Assembly: GCA_964020155.1 (NCBI GenBank)
Contig: OZ026548.1
Span: 1,713,897-1,777,896, forward strand
From: Chondrilla cf. caribensis
Lineage: Eukaryota; Porifera; Demospongiae; Chondrillida; Chondrillidae
DNA length: 64,000 nucleotides
Direction: 5' to 3'
Below the pieces are notes generated by a model. The model made no database searches, was not told where the DNA came from, and was given only the letters and a program-made list of their open reading frames with translations. Below, in pieces: positions 45,848-63,329 of this stretch; the first letter of the stretch is position 1, and the number at the start of each line of letters is the position of its first letter. The position numbers were made by a program, and so were the translations under genes.

Positions 45848-46798
45848 ATGGATCTTCTGAGAGAACTGGAGATTGACGAAGACACTTGGCAAAATTTTGA
45901 ACAGAGACAGACGAAGGGGTGTCTCAAAGCATTCTCATGGCGAATTCTCAAAGTAGTCGAAGGAGATATAGAGGAAGGGCGCTCGAGCAAGCGCTGGATC
46001 GTCGCTGACCTGATCATACTCACCGAGGATAAAATTCTTCTCTTTTATATCGTCCGCGACTGGAAAGGAATCGTGAAAACAAGCGCCACAGAAGGCTGGT
46101 ACGTGGAAAGCGCTAACCACGCCAAAGAAGGGAAGCCTAGCCCAGTGCTGGAGGCTCGGGAAAGACGTAATCTGCTGGAAAGTAATCTCAAAGCTGCAGG
46201 ACTTCAGCAGGCAGACCTTAAAGATCGTCTGTTCGACTATGTTTTGTTCGATCTTCGTGAGGGCTCTGTTAGCCGAAGCGTCACCGAGAAACACTCCAAT
46301 GTGCTGACAAGAGAAGGTTTTCAGTCTTTTCTTGACGGAAGTATACAATCCAAATCCTGGTTTAGCTGGCTACGTTCGATTTGTTGGAAGCGGGATAGCA
46401 TGACTAAGAGACAGTTTGACAAAGTCGTTGAGACTGTGCGTGGCAAATCAAAGCTTGACGTCTTGAAAACGCATCGTGATGACATGATACCTGGACAATT
46501 GATGCACATCACTGTGGGTGGATCTCAAGGAAAAAAAGTTTACGAAAGGCAAGATTATAAAGAAATAAAATTTTCACCATCCAGTCATGGATTTGTGGAG
46601 GTTACCCCAACCTCGCGATCACCCCAGACGCTTGGATGGTACCGGTGGTTGTGGGGTAAAATATTCAATGATCGCTCTTCCATCTTTAAATTACCCCCTG
46701 GGAGCATGGTTCAGTTTGAAGAGTTGAGAAGTAACGGAGAATTTTCAAGGAAGAATTGGTCTCCAAGTGATCTCCAACTTATAGAGCTCAATCAATAA
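45848..46798 (+). CDS. Intronless protein with NERD-like domain
   Basis: 316 aa, single exon, ATG in a GGTAATGG context. Residues about 50-75 read VADLIILTEDKILLFYIVRD followed by WKG, which matches the shape of the nuclease-related (NERD) domain core: an aspartate, two hydrophobic strands, then a K/R-x-W-x-G turn. In NERD proteins the second strand ends in a Glu-x-Lys pair; here the aligned positions are hydrophobic and Arg, so catalysis is doubtful. The C-terminal half has no domain I recognise; it contains Trp-rich patches (about 168-180 and 263-270). No signal peptide or membrane helix. Function unknown; the domain call is tentative while the gene itself looks sound. Confidence 0.75.
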   Translation: MDLLRELEIDEDTWQNFEQRQTKGCLKAFSWRILKVVEGDIEEGRSSKRWIVADLIILTEDKILLFYIVRDWKGIVKTSATEGWYVESANHAKEGKPSPVLEARERRNLLESNLKAAGLQQADLKDRLFDYVLFDLREGSVSRSVTEKHSNVLTREGFQSFLDGSIQSKSWFSWLRSICWKRDSMTKRQFDKVVETVRGKSKLDVLKTHRDDMIPGQLMHITVGGSQGKKVYERQDYKEIKFSPSSHGFVEVTPTSRSPQTLGWYRWLWGKIFNDRSSIFKLPPGSMVQFEELRSNGEFSRKNWSPSDLQLIELNQ

Positions 46799-47631
46799 AT
46801 CGTATGAGTTATAAATGTTTGATATACATACTGTACAGTAACTCATCAAGTAAGAAATAATAATAGTAACACTTTTATACTGAACAGATTGCAATATGAT
46901 TATTGTAAGGAATGTTGGTACAGGCATATGTATTTAACACCAACACAAACACAGCACAGTTGTACGTACATGCATCTTCATTGTTACTTATAATAATTGA
47001 ACACTGGTATGCTGTGGTGACCGGCAAGAAAATTCAATTCATTGGGCACTGCGCATTATAGCAACATTAGAGTATTGTACATAGGGCTACTGTGCATCTA
47101 TATTTGTGCAAACATTTCTATAAAAGACCCAAGACCATCAGAGAGTTGCACGTACATCACTATTTGTGAAAATAATATAATAATAAATCTTATATATGGG
47201 CCCAGAGTATACTGCGGAGACCTGCAAACATTCAATTCCTGTAGCTGGTCACTACGACATCTAGATCTGTAGCACCGGTCAGAGTGTTGTACATGCATCA
47301 TGTATTCATGCTAATATGTCTTTTAATGGACCTCATTTATGCATGGTAAATAGCGACAAACTTGTACATTGTAGGTCACTACGAGGACTATAGCAACCAT
47401 CATAGTATTGCACATACATCTGTATTTGTGCTATCATATATAATTCATATGCTCTTTTGGTATGGTGTGGTGACCATTGGTGAGTGTCTAGTGGCCAGTC
47501 ACCATGAGGTCTGCAACACCATCAGAGTGGTGTACATGTCATGCACAATTCAACATATTGAATAAAGCATCTTATGCAAATGTTAAAACAAGGTAAATAA
47601 ACACAAAAGTAGTGATAATACATGTCAACAA
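46799..47631. other. Intergenic, diverged repeats
   Basis: Several loosely repeated segments of about 120-130 bp (containing GGTCACTACGA, GTATTG.ACAT, TTTGTGCTAT) between about 46980 and 47560. Related segments occur at 57480-57960. No gene seen. Confidence 0.4.
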
Positions 47632-50500
47632 TCAGCCAAACATTCTAACTTTACTCAAGTTTTCTTTTTCTTTGGCTTGGCTGTCTCTCACAGCTTTAGC
47701 CAACTGCTGCAATTCCTTTTGTACGGTCCCCTTCAACTTTGAATCCAAATCCACCACACGCTCAAAGTCTCCCTTGGCGTCTTCTACATTCCACATGGCA
47801 GCATGTGCCTTTGCCCTGCGATAGAGAGCCTTAACGCTGTCCGGATCGTATTCCAGCACGGCTGTGGTTTGTCGAATCACCTCCGCATATTCCCCCATCA
47901 GCAGTTTACATTGGGAATAGTTCAGTAAGAGTGGCATCCGTAGTTTCTGCAGTTTATGCCACTCTGTGCTCCCCGGTTGGTCCCGTGTCAACAACTGCTC
48001 CATGCACCCGAGTGCTTCTTCATATTTTTCACTTGCTTCTGCATGCGACCCTTCTTTGTAAAGTACGTTCCCTTCTTCCTTCAATTTGGGAACCAGTTTT
48101 AGCTTCTCCTCTGGGGTGAGTTGCCATATCTCTTGCTTGTAATCCCCGACACCTTCAACTTGTAATAGTTCGAACTCAAACAGGAGAGGCGATTTGTTGG
48201 TCACCAGATCATCCAGGTCCTTGTAGCCTGTTCCGGCAGCCATGGCCGAGAATCCACACTGATGGCGAAGGTGGTCATCAACAGGTTCACCTACAAATGG
48301 TAAAAGAAGGATGCTTCACAAGGGTTTTGTTTAAAGGTCTAAGACACTGTACTTGAGTAACAAAGAGTACTATATCACTTAGATCAATGTAAAACACTGA
48401 CAGTAGAAACTGTATGGTGTATTCGTATTAAATGATATAATATATATGTTTATGTACATGTATTGTACACATTCAGGTATGCACCTTAGTGTACAAATGT
48501 ATGTGATACTGTATAAGTACATATACGTACATCATAAGGGTAAATTTGCTTACAAGTTCTCAACTAGTACACACTGCTTCTTATTCAAAGCACACAACTT
48601 CACTTAGTTGTATCTCTCTTAAACCATTCACCCAGTAGCTGTTATAAGGAACATGGATATGTACTGTGAATACTCGCTAATCCGCTGAGATTCATTTTCA
48701 AGCAATATGGTGGATTAACGAGTTTTGCGGATTAACTGGATATTCATTGGTACTAGTACATTATATTGGTACTGGGAAATTGTGGCAGATTAAAAGGTTT
48801 GGTGGATAAAGCAGTGGCAGATTAATGAGAATTCACTGTATGTAGTAGAAAAAGCTATTTCACTTGAGTGGAGTAGAGAAACACATTTCTTCACTCGAGA
48901 AATTGACATGAACCCAAGTGAGATAGCTCTGGCTCCTACACAGTACAATATACATAGGTCATGAACTTGCTACCTGCAGGTAAAATGTATGGTAAAGTCT
49001 GTTATTATACATCTGCCGAACTTTTTATCCACCGCAAATTAACCAATACCAATATAAAAAACCTACAATTAGTAACATACGTATATCCAGTTAATCCACC
49101 ATATTCTTGAAAACAAATCATACTGGGTTAACAAAGGTTCAATGTAGTGTCCTTCTAGATGTAGCATTTCTGTTCAGCGAGTTGCATTGCACTAGGCATA
49201 CATAATATACAAAGATACACACCTTTATTCTTCTTCATAACCTGACGTAGTGCTTTTGATACTGATCCATAGTCCAACACATGCTGCAAAGGCAGAGAGT
49301 ACAGCAATGCAAACCTCCACGCAGATTGGACAACTAGCATGCACTTGGTATGTATATAGCCTGGCGTTACCCTGGGTTTACCCCTTTATTCTTAGTCGAT
49401 GTGATGAACAGAGCTTGACAAACCAAATTACGCAATTGGCTATATGTAAACTGTAGGCAAAATTAATACATGTGTGTATATACATTGATACCCAGGATAA
49501 CCTTTTGGAATATACACTGTACATACATATGTGTACATATGTACATGTGGCAAAAATAAAAGTACATATAAGATGTAGAGCTGGTGTACGTACATCCAAA
49601 TGATACATTATGCACATACATCACATACATAGAAACACATACATACACCATAGTCATCACAATACTGATACAAAGTACATACATACATGACATCTAGAAA
49701 ATGTACATATGGGTGTATGTGGAGAATGAGTACACTACAAGCATGGTATAATGAACATACCCTGAATTCACAACCAAATCTTGATATCTCTCCCACTTTC
49801 ATTGTTTTGATCATGTCCTCCCAGAGCGGGAGTTTGAACTCGCGTCCAATCAACAGCTCGAACGGACCAATCCCCATTGTGCAGGTGTCGTCGACCAGGT
49901 TGTCGGGGTCAGGGTCCGTGTCCTTTGGATCCGAAGTTGTGTACGTCTTAAAGTGTATAACAGCCTGGTGGAGACGGACCATGAAAAACCAAAATGTTGT
50001 GGAAACTTAGAATGAACACAACATGTACACGTACATACGTACACACAGACAACAGTATCAAGTATACAGGTGATACAGTGTCACAAGTGAATAAAAGACT
50101 CACACCAACACACCCACTGCTACATCACCGCAGAATGGGAATTACGTTAGAGGAATGGCGTAACCTAATACGGTCTGAGCAATATAGTCAATACTTTTCA
50201 TATTTTTAGTCGTTTATTTTTTAATCTGTTGAAAGATCATTCAACTAAAACAGGCGATACCCTCGAATATTCACATACTGTACGTATTAATTTATGATTA
50301 AATGATCAAATTAATGTATGAGTACAAATACAGGGGTAACCTCATTATCACTCAAAGAGGAGGATGGCTGAACAGTGTAGAGTATCTATGGATACAGGGA
50401 TAAGTGTAAGTACCTTTGAATTTTTCACAAAAGACGGTTGGGATCCCTTGGCACCTTTCACAGTGTCCTTCCATACTCCTTTGGTGATCTCCCACACCAT
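47632..50500 (-). CDS. AIP: AIP (aryl hydrocarbon receptor-interacting protein) homologue
   Basis: 336-aa model from four exons in phase: 50500-50414, 49964-49761, 49283-49223, 48290-47632. Vertebrate AIP is 330 aa. The N-terminal part is the FKBP-like domain (PFELLIGREFKLPLWEDM, then FGCEFR). The last exon carries the linker and three TPR motifs, with PLLLNYSQCKLLMGEY and ALYRRAKAHAAMWN recognisable. AIP is a cytosolic HSP90 co-chaperone that stabilises the aryl hydrocarbon receptor and other clients; the TPR block binds the HSP90 C terminus. FKBP-type isomerase activity is not expected in this family. It shares a 124-bp promoter region with TBL2. Confidence 0.93.
48664..48838. mobile_element. 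Small Tc1/pogo-like MITE in AIP intron 3
   Basis: Ends CTGTGAATACTCGCTAATC and the complement of CAGTGAATTCTCATTAATC, flanked by TA. Related sequence in inverted orientation lies at about 49060-49140, and fragments at 41530-41600. Confidence 0.6.
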
Positions 50501-50624
50501 AGCCACTAGGAACAGGTGTACTACGTACGTACAGTCATAGACGCTGAATCTCAAGGAACCGGACCGTCCCAACTACAAAACGCGCAATTTTCATAAAGCA
50601 AACGCACTGTAACGGAAATGAAAA
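50501..50624. promoter_or_regulatory. Bidirectional promoter region, AIP/TBL2
   Basis: Only 124 bp separate the two divergent start codons, so both 5' UTRs and core promoters must fit here or overlap. No TATA box is evident. Confidence 0.55.
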
Positions 50625-54893
<4,269 letters not shown>

Positions 54894-55084
54894 CAATAAA
54901 CAATCCACATATTCACAGGTGTCATCTCAAACTATCCCTCAAATTAAAGTTTATTTCTCAGTCATACTTTGCTAGTACTTTGAAATTTCCTACTTTTACA
55001 GTGACTGCAAGTAATTGGATGAGCAGATCCGTTGCTTTGTAGACTTCTACGGATGGGAGTTAGGATATTGCATAATAAAGAAAA

Positions 55085-55936
55085 ATGGCCGGCTTATCAA
55101 CGCGGAAGCAGTTCGCTCTTGGAGTTATTTTGGTTCTTTTTGCTACGCTCTACTATTACCACAGGGAAGGGCGGATCAATATAGGAGTATTTAAAACTGC
55201 GGAGAACTTTATATCCAAATTAAAAGACTTGGTCTTCCCCAAAAGTACATCAACTACCAATCGAGCGCACAAAACTAGTCGTTCTTCAGATACTGGAGCA
55301 CCAGTAAACACGCCACCGGTGCCTAAGGCTAGGAAACTCGACAATACAGGCCCAGATCGGAGAGTTCCGGCTCCATGGCCTCAGGACAGAGCTGGAGTGA
55401 GGCTTATCACAAAGGAAGAACTGAAAAGGCATGGTCCAAACGGTCCCTTTCCCCCCGTGTGGCTGTCAATCATCGGACAGGTGTACAACGTCGAAAAAGG
55501 TAAAGAACACTACTATGGGCCCGATGGAGGGTACAGCTTCTTCTCTGGCATAGACGGTACGAGGGCCTTTGTGACCGGGGAATTCAACAAGGAAGGCTTG
55601 GTGGAGAACATCTACGACCTGACCGCTCGGGACTGCAAAGACCTCATATCCTGGACCGTGGACACCTACGACAAGGATTACATTTTCGTGGGCAAGCTGA
55701 TTGGGGGCTTTTATGATGCCGAGGGCAACCCGACTGAGATGAGGCTAGAGCTGGATCGTCAAGCCGAGAGGGCAAAGGACACAGAGAAACTTCTTAAAGA
55801 AGAGCAGCTTCAATTCCCGTCTTGTAATTCAAGATGGAATGCTAATGATGGAGGATGGGTGTATTGTGGAAAAAAGAGGTAAAAATGTGTGTTTGTACAT
55901 ATGTAGTACACTAATGTAGATACACACATGTACACA

Positions 55937-56005
<69 letters not shown>

Positions 56006-56931
56006 ACAGACAGACATACACACACACACACACAAATCAAGTTGGTCATGCTTGAGACCACGGTATTCCAATGATAAGGAAGTCAATGCGTGTATCATGA
56101 TTAGACATCTAAACCATCAAGTGTCAGGTAATTACATGTTTACTTGATAAGTTTTGAATTTACAGTTACATGGCTTCACATGTTGTTGGTAACAGACATC
56201 ACAGAATCCACCATGATGCTGCTGTATGCTAGCATGTCTCCCAGATCATCAATTCATAGCCCCATTTTATCTAACGATTTGGTTGGAATAGCTTAGATTG
56301 TTAGTGAGTAGCTCATAATCAATCAATTATCATAAACTAGTACGTGATTTATAACTAAATTACTGGACGGGAATTGAAGCTCCTCTTCTGTAAGAAGTTC
56401 TCCGTAACTACAATTTCTATCACCACTGCCAATGTTCATCATTGCTATACTTCATGTTAACTCTTAAAACTGAATATACTTTAATAGAAAATACTATTAT
56501 GGATAGGTGTGATACATAAATAGAAAAATTTAACCGAGTAAGACGCATTATTGCAAGGTATAGTATGGTATTATATCATTGTATACTAAGAAATAATTTG
56601 AAATATCGTTCAAACGATTATTGTATGGTCTTGATGTGAGGATAATGAAATGCACATTTTTAATACACAAATTACTGAGTTTACAGGAGTGTACAATATC
56701 TATTACGCTCACACTATATGTAAAATTTTATATATGTTGTTCTCCTTTAGCGGCGGTATTCATCGAGATTGGGAGGGACTCCCGAGAAGATATTTCTCTC
56801 CAATCACCCGAGAGGAAAGGTGTGCGTGTGTGAATGACAAGGACCTCAACCATCCGAAAGTCAATCTCTATTCGAACTGCGCTCCAGATGCCCGCGAGTG
56901 TCAAACCAGACCTCCAGGCAATCTTCACTGA
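55085..56931 (+). CDS. CYB5D2: Neuferricin (CYB5D2) homologue
   Basis: 324-aa model from two exons (55085-55878, 56751-56931) joined in phase 2. An N-terminal hydrophobic helix (about 12-26) is followed by a Ser/Pro-rich spacer, then a cytochrome b5-like heme-binding domain of the membrane-associated progesterone receptor type (about 106-205; LITKEELKRHG, SIIGQVYNVEKGKEHYYGP, FFSGIDGTRAF). The second exon gives a C-terminal Cys-containing tail with GGIHRDWEGLPRRYF, which matches the neuferricin family. The protein is longer than human neuferricin (264 aa), mainly in the spacer. Neuferricin is a secreted or membrane-linked heme protein linked to neuronal differentiation and cell survival in vertebrates; a role here is not known. 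Confidence 0.9.
55933..56034. repeat. (CA)n microsatellite
   Basis: CA tract with a short GACA interruption in the neuferricin intron. Confidence 0.97.
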
Positions 56932-58343
56932 CTTAGAGTTGATTGTATATACCATGGACAATATTGTTGAAATTTGTTATACCTGCAAAATATTAGGGTC
57001 TTTATGCAGTGATGTATATCAGTATAATATATCACATTGTCACATAAGAATTGGGCATGTTTGGAGGTTATGAAGGTGGACATAATATCATGTCATGAAG
57101 CTGTAATCTATAAATCAATCACACAAACACAGTAGTATAATTATTATTCAAGTTATTATATGCATATGTGTTTACTAGTCCGGCACACTACACAGTCCTG
57201 CACACACACCCCCAGAGGGAGAAAGGGAAGGGCCTTCCCTTCCCTGTCTGCCTCTGGGTGCATGTATGCGAGAGGGTATTATGACATTTTCAATGTACGT
57301 ATGGGAGAGGGGGCGTGTCAAAATGATACTTGGTCCAGATCTGGATTTGGTCGGGAATGTGTTGTAGCTCATGACAGAGGGAGCACGTCAAGCTGATATT
57401 CAGTCCAGGCCTATAGCTTCAGTTGGCAACTAAATTCTGAAGCACTTCCATTTCCATAATATGTGGCCAATGACGCTAGTTATTCAAGATGGTGCTATAT
57501 GGGGGCAAATTTGGTCATAGCACTACACTTTCCAAATCTACAAATAGGGTCAAAACTCCTCCTTGAGAGGTTGTGTGCACTTGCAATTGACAGTGTCCGT
57601 TGTGCTATGGGATCAAATTGTGGTCTCTAACATCACAATTCCCAAATCTACAATAATATGGTCATTTCATGACATTTTCAATGTGTTGGAGGGAATGGGG
57701 AGAATAGCATTGAGCATCTTGTTGGTCACTACTAGATTTGTAGAACCTCAAGGAGCTAGGGTGTGCATGCATCAATGTTTGTGCTATGATGTGCCACATG
57801 GACACTGGATAAGCCATGGGGACCAGCAATAATTTAACATGTAAATATCTTACTGGCCACACAAGGTCTATAGAAAACCCAGGAGAGTGAGCATATGCAT
57901 CCGTAGCTGTGTTATTGTGTTTCATACATATAGTAACTGCGTATATACCTTGCTGGTTACTATATGAGGTCTCAAGTACGTGCATTCTCGATCTACATAG
58001 AGTGTACATACAAAATTTATGTGCCATATATATAATATTGAAAATACTATAATAGCCAATAACCGTACGATAATATTATTATTGCATTATATTATGTATC
58101 ATAATCATGTATATATAGTAAACATGCATTTGTTTGTTTTATCTTGTACAGTTATAATATTATTATACAGTAATTATGAACCAACACAATAATTATTGTT
58201 TGCCAAATATATGATCAAACAAAACAAAAGAAGTGAATAAATATTAAAATGCCAATAGGAAGTAAAAATGAAAATAGATAAGTATTAATGAAAATCGGGT
58301 TCCTATGAATTCAGCAAATAAAAAAGGTGAAGTTTCATGATGA
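56932..58343. other. Convergent intergenic region
   Basis: Between the stop codons of neuferricin and KMT5A. It contains diverged repeat segments at about 57280-57960, related to those at 46980-47560 by motifs such as TTTGTGCTAT and GGTCACTA. AT-rich beyond 58000. No gene seen. Confidence 0.5.
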
Positions 58344-58818
58344 CTATTGCTTGAGCCAGGGATGAGCATCTAGGGCAGATTTCCTGCGGTCTCCATAATC
58401 ATACTGTAGTTCCTCTCCTGGTTCAATGTCCCTCCCGGCCATCAGGCACAGGTAGGGATGACTGCCCACAGCAAACACCTTTGTGACTACGTTGGGAGCA
58501 GTGCGACTGTGGTTAATAAGACGGCCATATCTTCCATTGTCTCGAGTAGCATCAATGCTGGAGAAAATTGAGTTTTAACACAACTTAATTTCACCTAGTT
58601 GAATCCAATGTATACATATTTAATTGGGGAAATTACCAGTCTGTTCAATGAGTAATGAAACAACGTGATACGTATGTATACTAAACGTGGAGATTACATC
58701 TTTATAACCAACTTATAGCAAGTACATACGTACGTATAAGCCAACTTATACATATGTAGCGTGTAAAAGCAACTTGTTATCCTGGTTGAATACACCCACA
58801 CATGCACACCCACCCACC

Positions 58819-58866
<48 letters not shown>

Positions 58867-61201
58867 CACTAACCAATATTTCTTCCCATTGTACATGAAA
58901 TAATACATGTAACAGCCGATCAGGCAGTCTTTCTGGTAATCTACTTCTCTACATCTGGCTGTGTCCTCAGTTGTCAGCTCTCCTGAGTACTCACAAATAA
59001 AGTCTCCCTTGGAAAAGTGTTTGGTTGCCACAATGCCTCTGCCTTTACCTTCAACATCCACCACCTAATGTACGTGAGTATACACAATACTTACGTACCT
59101 ACATGTATGTATATGTACATACGTACGTACATACACACTGTACAGAATGCAGATATCACGAAGTTCACTTAGATCCATCAAAGGCTTAGAGGGTAATATG
59201 GCTTGCATATACCATGATAATGTACAGACTGTATGTATACATATGCATTTACTGTACATACGTACATATTATATGTACATACATGTCCACTTTACTTATG
59301 CTTGTACATACAAGTACATCTTCACTGTATCTGTACATGCATATGTATGTGCACCTACGTACGTACATTTCCATTGTAACTGTACATACATACATACGTG
59401 TACAGTTCTGGTGTATGCGTAAATATGTATGTGTGTATAAGCACAAAGAAGTATGTACGTACCTCAAGACCGTCTTCTTCTTGATTCTCCAGTTTCCTAA
59501 CCATGTCGTCATACATCTCATCCTACATACGTACATGCAAACACGAAGGTGAATACGCAGATACCCACACACGTACGTACACACCTGAATATACACTCCT
59601 ATAGACCCTAGTAGATATAGTCCCATGCACATTCACTACACAGGTACGTATATATGTACACATACTAAGTACAGGGAGAAGAGAGGCAGGTATTCTCATT
59701 TTACGCATGTTATAACTCATAACCTACAATATACCGTATAGCGGGAAAGTTTCACGGACTAAAAGTTTCGCGAATTTCGCGAAGAAACTGGCATTCATGA
59801 AAGTTTTATTCGTGAACACTCAATTACGTAATCGTCTGACAATCAATTAACGCGATGGGCGTTAAGAACGCGAAACTTTTTTTCGTGAAATCTGCGAAAT
59901 TGAGCGATTCGTGAAAGTTTTGTCCCACGAAACTTTCCCACTATATGGTACGTTTGTATGTAAATAAGTATCCAAATACACGCTTATAGTAAACTCTGCT
60001 ACTCCGCTGGAAGCCACTCATTTCATCATTCACACACTAATACAATACAATTATACCTAAGAATTAAGATTTTGATAAGCCACACAACTGCAGGCACACA
60101 AATATTTATACCCCACATCACTAAGTACGTACACACACGGATACCTTCAAGACTGATTTGCATTTCCGTGTACTGCGTCGAACAGTGTAATGGTCCTTTA
60201 ATGTTGTTTGCACATGTCTACAAACCAATATAAAGCATAGTCTCCATACAGTGGTACATATGTGAATAAGCGTACCATTGCAGTGTAGTACATGTGGAGA
60301 CCAGGGCTAGAGAGCTCCACTTTGCGAGGTGACAGGCAATGTGTTGAAATACGGACAATGAACATAACCATGGGATGGTTGGAACATATGTACAGTATTT
60401 TTGAGTGGAGCTTGTTATTTTCTATATATCAGCTGTTGAACATGTGATTATTTGTATAGGTGCATTTATAGGGAGTTTGAATTGATTGGTTAGTGTGATC
60501 ATTAACATTGCTGACAGTTACAACAGCAAATACACCAATAAACCATACAAATACGGTGCATACCTGGGACTGTTTTTCACATGATATGATGTGTCACACA
60601 CAGAACTTGATCTCTTCTTATGCCTGCTGGACTTTCGAAGCTTGGATTTCATGTTGGAACTCGACAGTCTTCTCGACTTGGTGGTGGTAGTGGAGATCCT
60701 GGGTGTGGATGCCGTGCGGCGAGAACTCTTCACCTTTGTCATCGGCTTAGCCTGGGATCCATTACTAACAGAGTCAGTCTCAAAAACGTCTTCCCAATCA
60801 CTTCCATTGTCTTCATCCATTAATGCATCACAAATGCTACCATTAAAGTGGTTCGTGATCACTATTCTTTTACTGGCAGAAACATCAGGTGATGATTCAG
60901 TCACTAAGTGGTCATTGGTGGGGTCTTCGCTCAAATTACAGGATTTGGTAGATACAAGAGTATTTGTAGTCACATGCCGGGTTGGTATATTAACCATATA
61001 TCCATCGATTGTTTTATCGGATTTTCTGATCTTCAAACTCTGTACAAAGTAAAAGAAACACGACAATAAGTAGAAATAAAGAAGACGAGAATTGTGATCG
61101 GTTAAGAAAATAGAAGCGAAGTAAAAAGTTGATACGGCAAATTTCATCATATCCGGAGCTAAAGAAGATAAACTTGCCTTCTTGCGCATTTTGCCACTCA
61201 T
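58344..61201 (-). CDS. KMT5A: KMT5A (SET8) histone H4K20 monomethyltransferase homologue
   Basis: 345-aa model from six exons: 61201-61178, 61039-60564, 60217-60145, 59522-59463, 59064-58874, 58557-58344. Vertebrate KMT5A is 352-393 aa. The first 211 residues are Ser/Thr/Lys-rich and disordered-looking; YTVRRSTRKCKS resembles the family segment before the SET domain. The SET domain fills the last two exons: GKGRGIVATKHF, GCYMYYF, YCIDATRDNGRYGRLINHSR (cofactor-binding NHS motif) and YDYGDRRKS with the C-terminal PWLK. KMT5A writes H4K20me1 in chromatin compaction and cell-cycle control. The only first intron that keeps frame has a GC donor (AG|GCAAGT at 61177). Confidence 0.94.
58797..58862. 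repeat. (CA)n microsatellite with CCCA lead-in
   Basis: CCCA units pass into a CA tract, 12 bp from a KMT5A exon boundary. Confidence 0.97.
59734..59948. mobile_element. 215-bp MITE with TA target site
   Basis: Ends CCGTATAGCGGGAAAGTTTC and the complement of CCATATAGTGGGAAAGTTTC, flanked by TA; the interior is rich in TTCGCG/CGAAA. Resembles MITEs widespread in marine invertebrate genomes. It lies in a KMT5A intron. Confidence 0.8.
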
Positions 61202-61274
61202 TATACCAACAAAATTTGCACTTTCCTACCGAGATACCGCCATTTTCAAATCAGTTTCCATGTCTACTGGTTAG

Positions 61275-61282
61275 TGACGTCA
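61275..61282. promoter_or_regulatory. CRE (TGACGTCA) upstream of KMT5A
   Basis: Perfect CRE 74 bp upstream of the KMT5A start codon. Motif evidence only. Confidence 0.5.
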
Positions 61283-61544
61283 CTAATTCCGTATTATAAA
61301 ACAATAACACAATGTCCTTTGTAGGCGACCGCCCATGCTGAATTTCGACACTGCATATATACGCATAGAATGTCACTAGTGGCCTCGCTCACCAACCACT
61401 GCGGTACATACAACGTCACGACATTCGTAACAATTATTACAGTAATGACCATTTCATAATAATCAATAATATGCCAAAGAGGCTTTGCGACAAAATATGG
61501 AACAGTTCTAAAATATGACAGTAATTATCTGTAGAGGAATCATA

Positions 61545-63073
<1,529 letters not shown>

Positions 63074-63241
63074 CTCTCTCGATACAGTGGTACAAGTGAT
63101 TCAGAGATCGAAGAGCATCCGACTAAGTAATTTCAACCAACATCGTCAGAAAAAGTCGACAACCTGAACTACGGTACAGAAACGATGACACAGCGCGGAC
63201 TATCGCCGGCAATTCTGATTGGACAAGCGTCCGTGAGTTAT

Positions 63242-63260
63242 CGTGATCACATCTGATTGG
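63242..63260 (-). promoter_or_regulatory. ERSE-like element upstream of XBP1
   Basis: On the XBP1 strand: CCAAT, nine bases, TCACG. The ER stress response element is CCAAT-N9-CCACG, so there is one mismatch. About 170 bp upstream of the start codon. ATF6/NF-Y binding is inferred. Confidence 0.55.
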
Positions 63261-63267
63261 CTGATTA

Positions 63268-63275
63268 TGACGTGA
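63268..63275 (+). promoter_or_regulatory. UPRE-like element
   Basis: TGACGTGA, close to the TGACGTG(G/A) core bound by XBP1 and ATF6. It sits next to the ERSE-like site and could allow XBP1 autoregulation. Confidence 0.45.
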
Positions 63276-63305
63276 TGCTCCTCAAAATAAAAATAGTTTC
63301 ACTGT

Positions 63306-63313
63306 TGACGTCA
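63306..63313. promoter_or_regulatory. CRE (TGACGTCA) between XBP1 and the 63330 gene
   Basis: Perfect CRE, 17 bp upstream of the plus-strand ATG at 63330. Motif evidence only. Confidence 0.5.
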
Positions 63314-63329
63314 TTCTAGTTTAGGCGCC

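Noticed and set aside
61174..61201. KMT5A first intron with a GT donor at 61173
   Set aside because: It gives phase 1 and an immediate stop in exon 2; the GC donor four bases upstream restores the frame.
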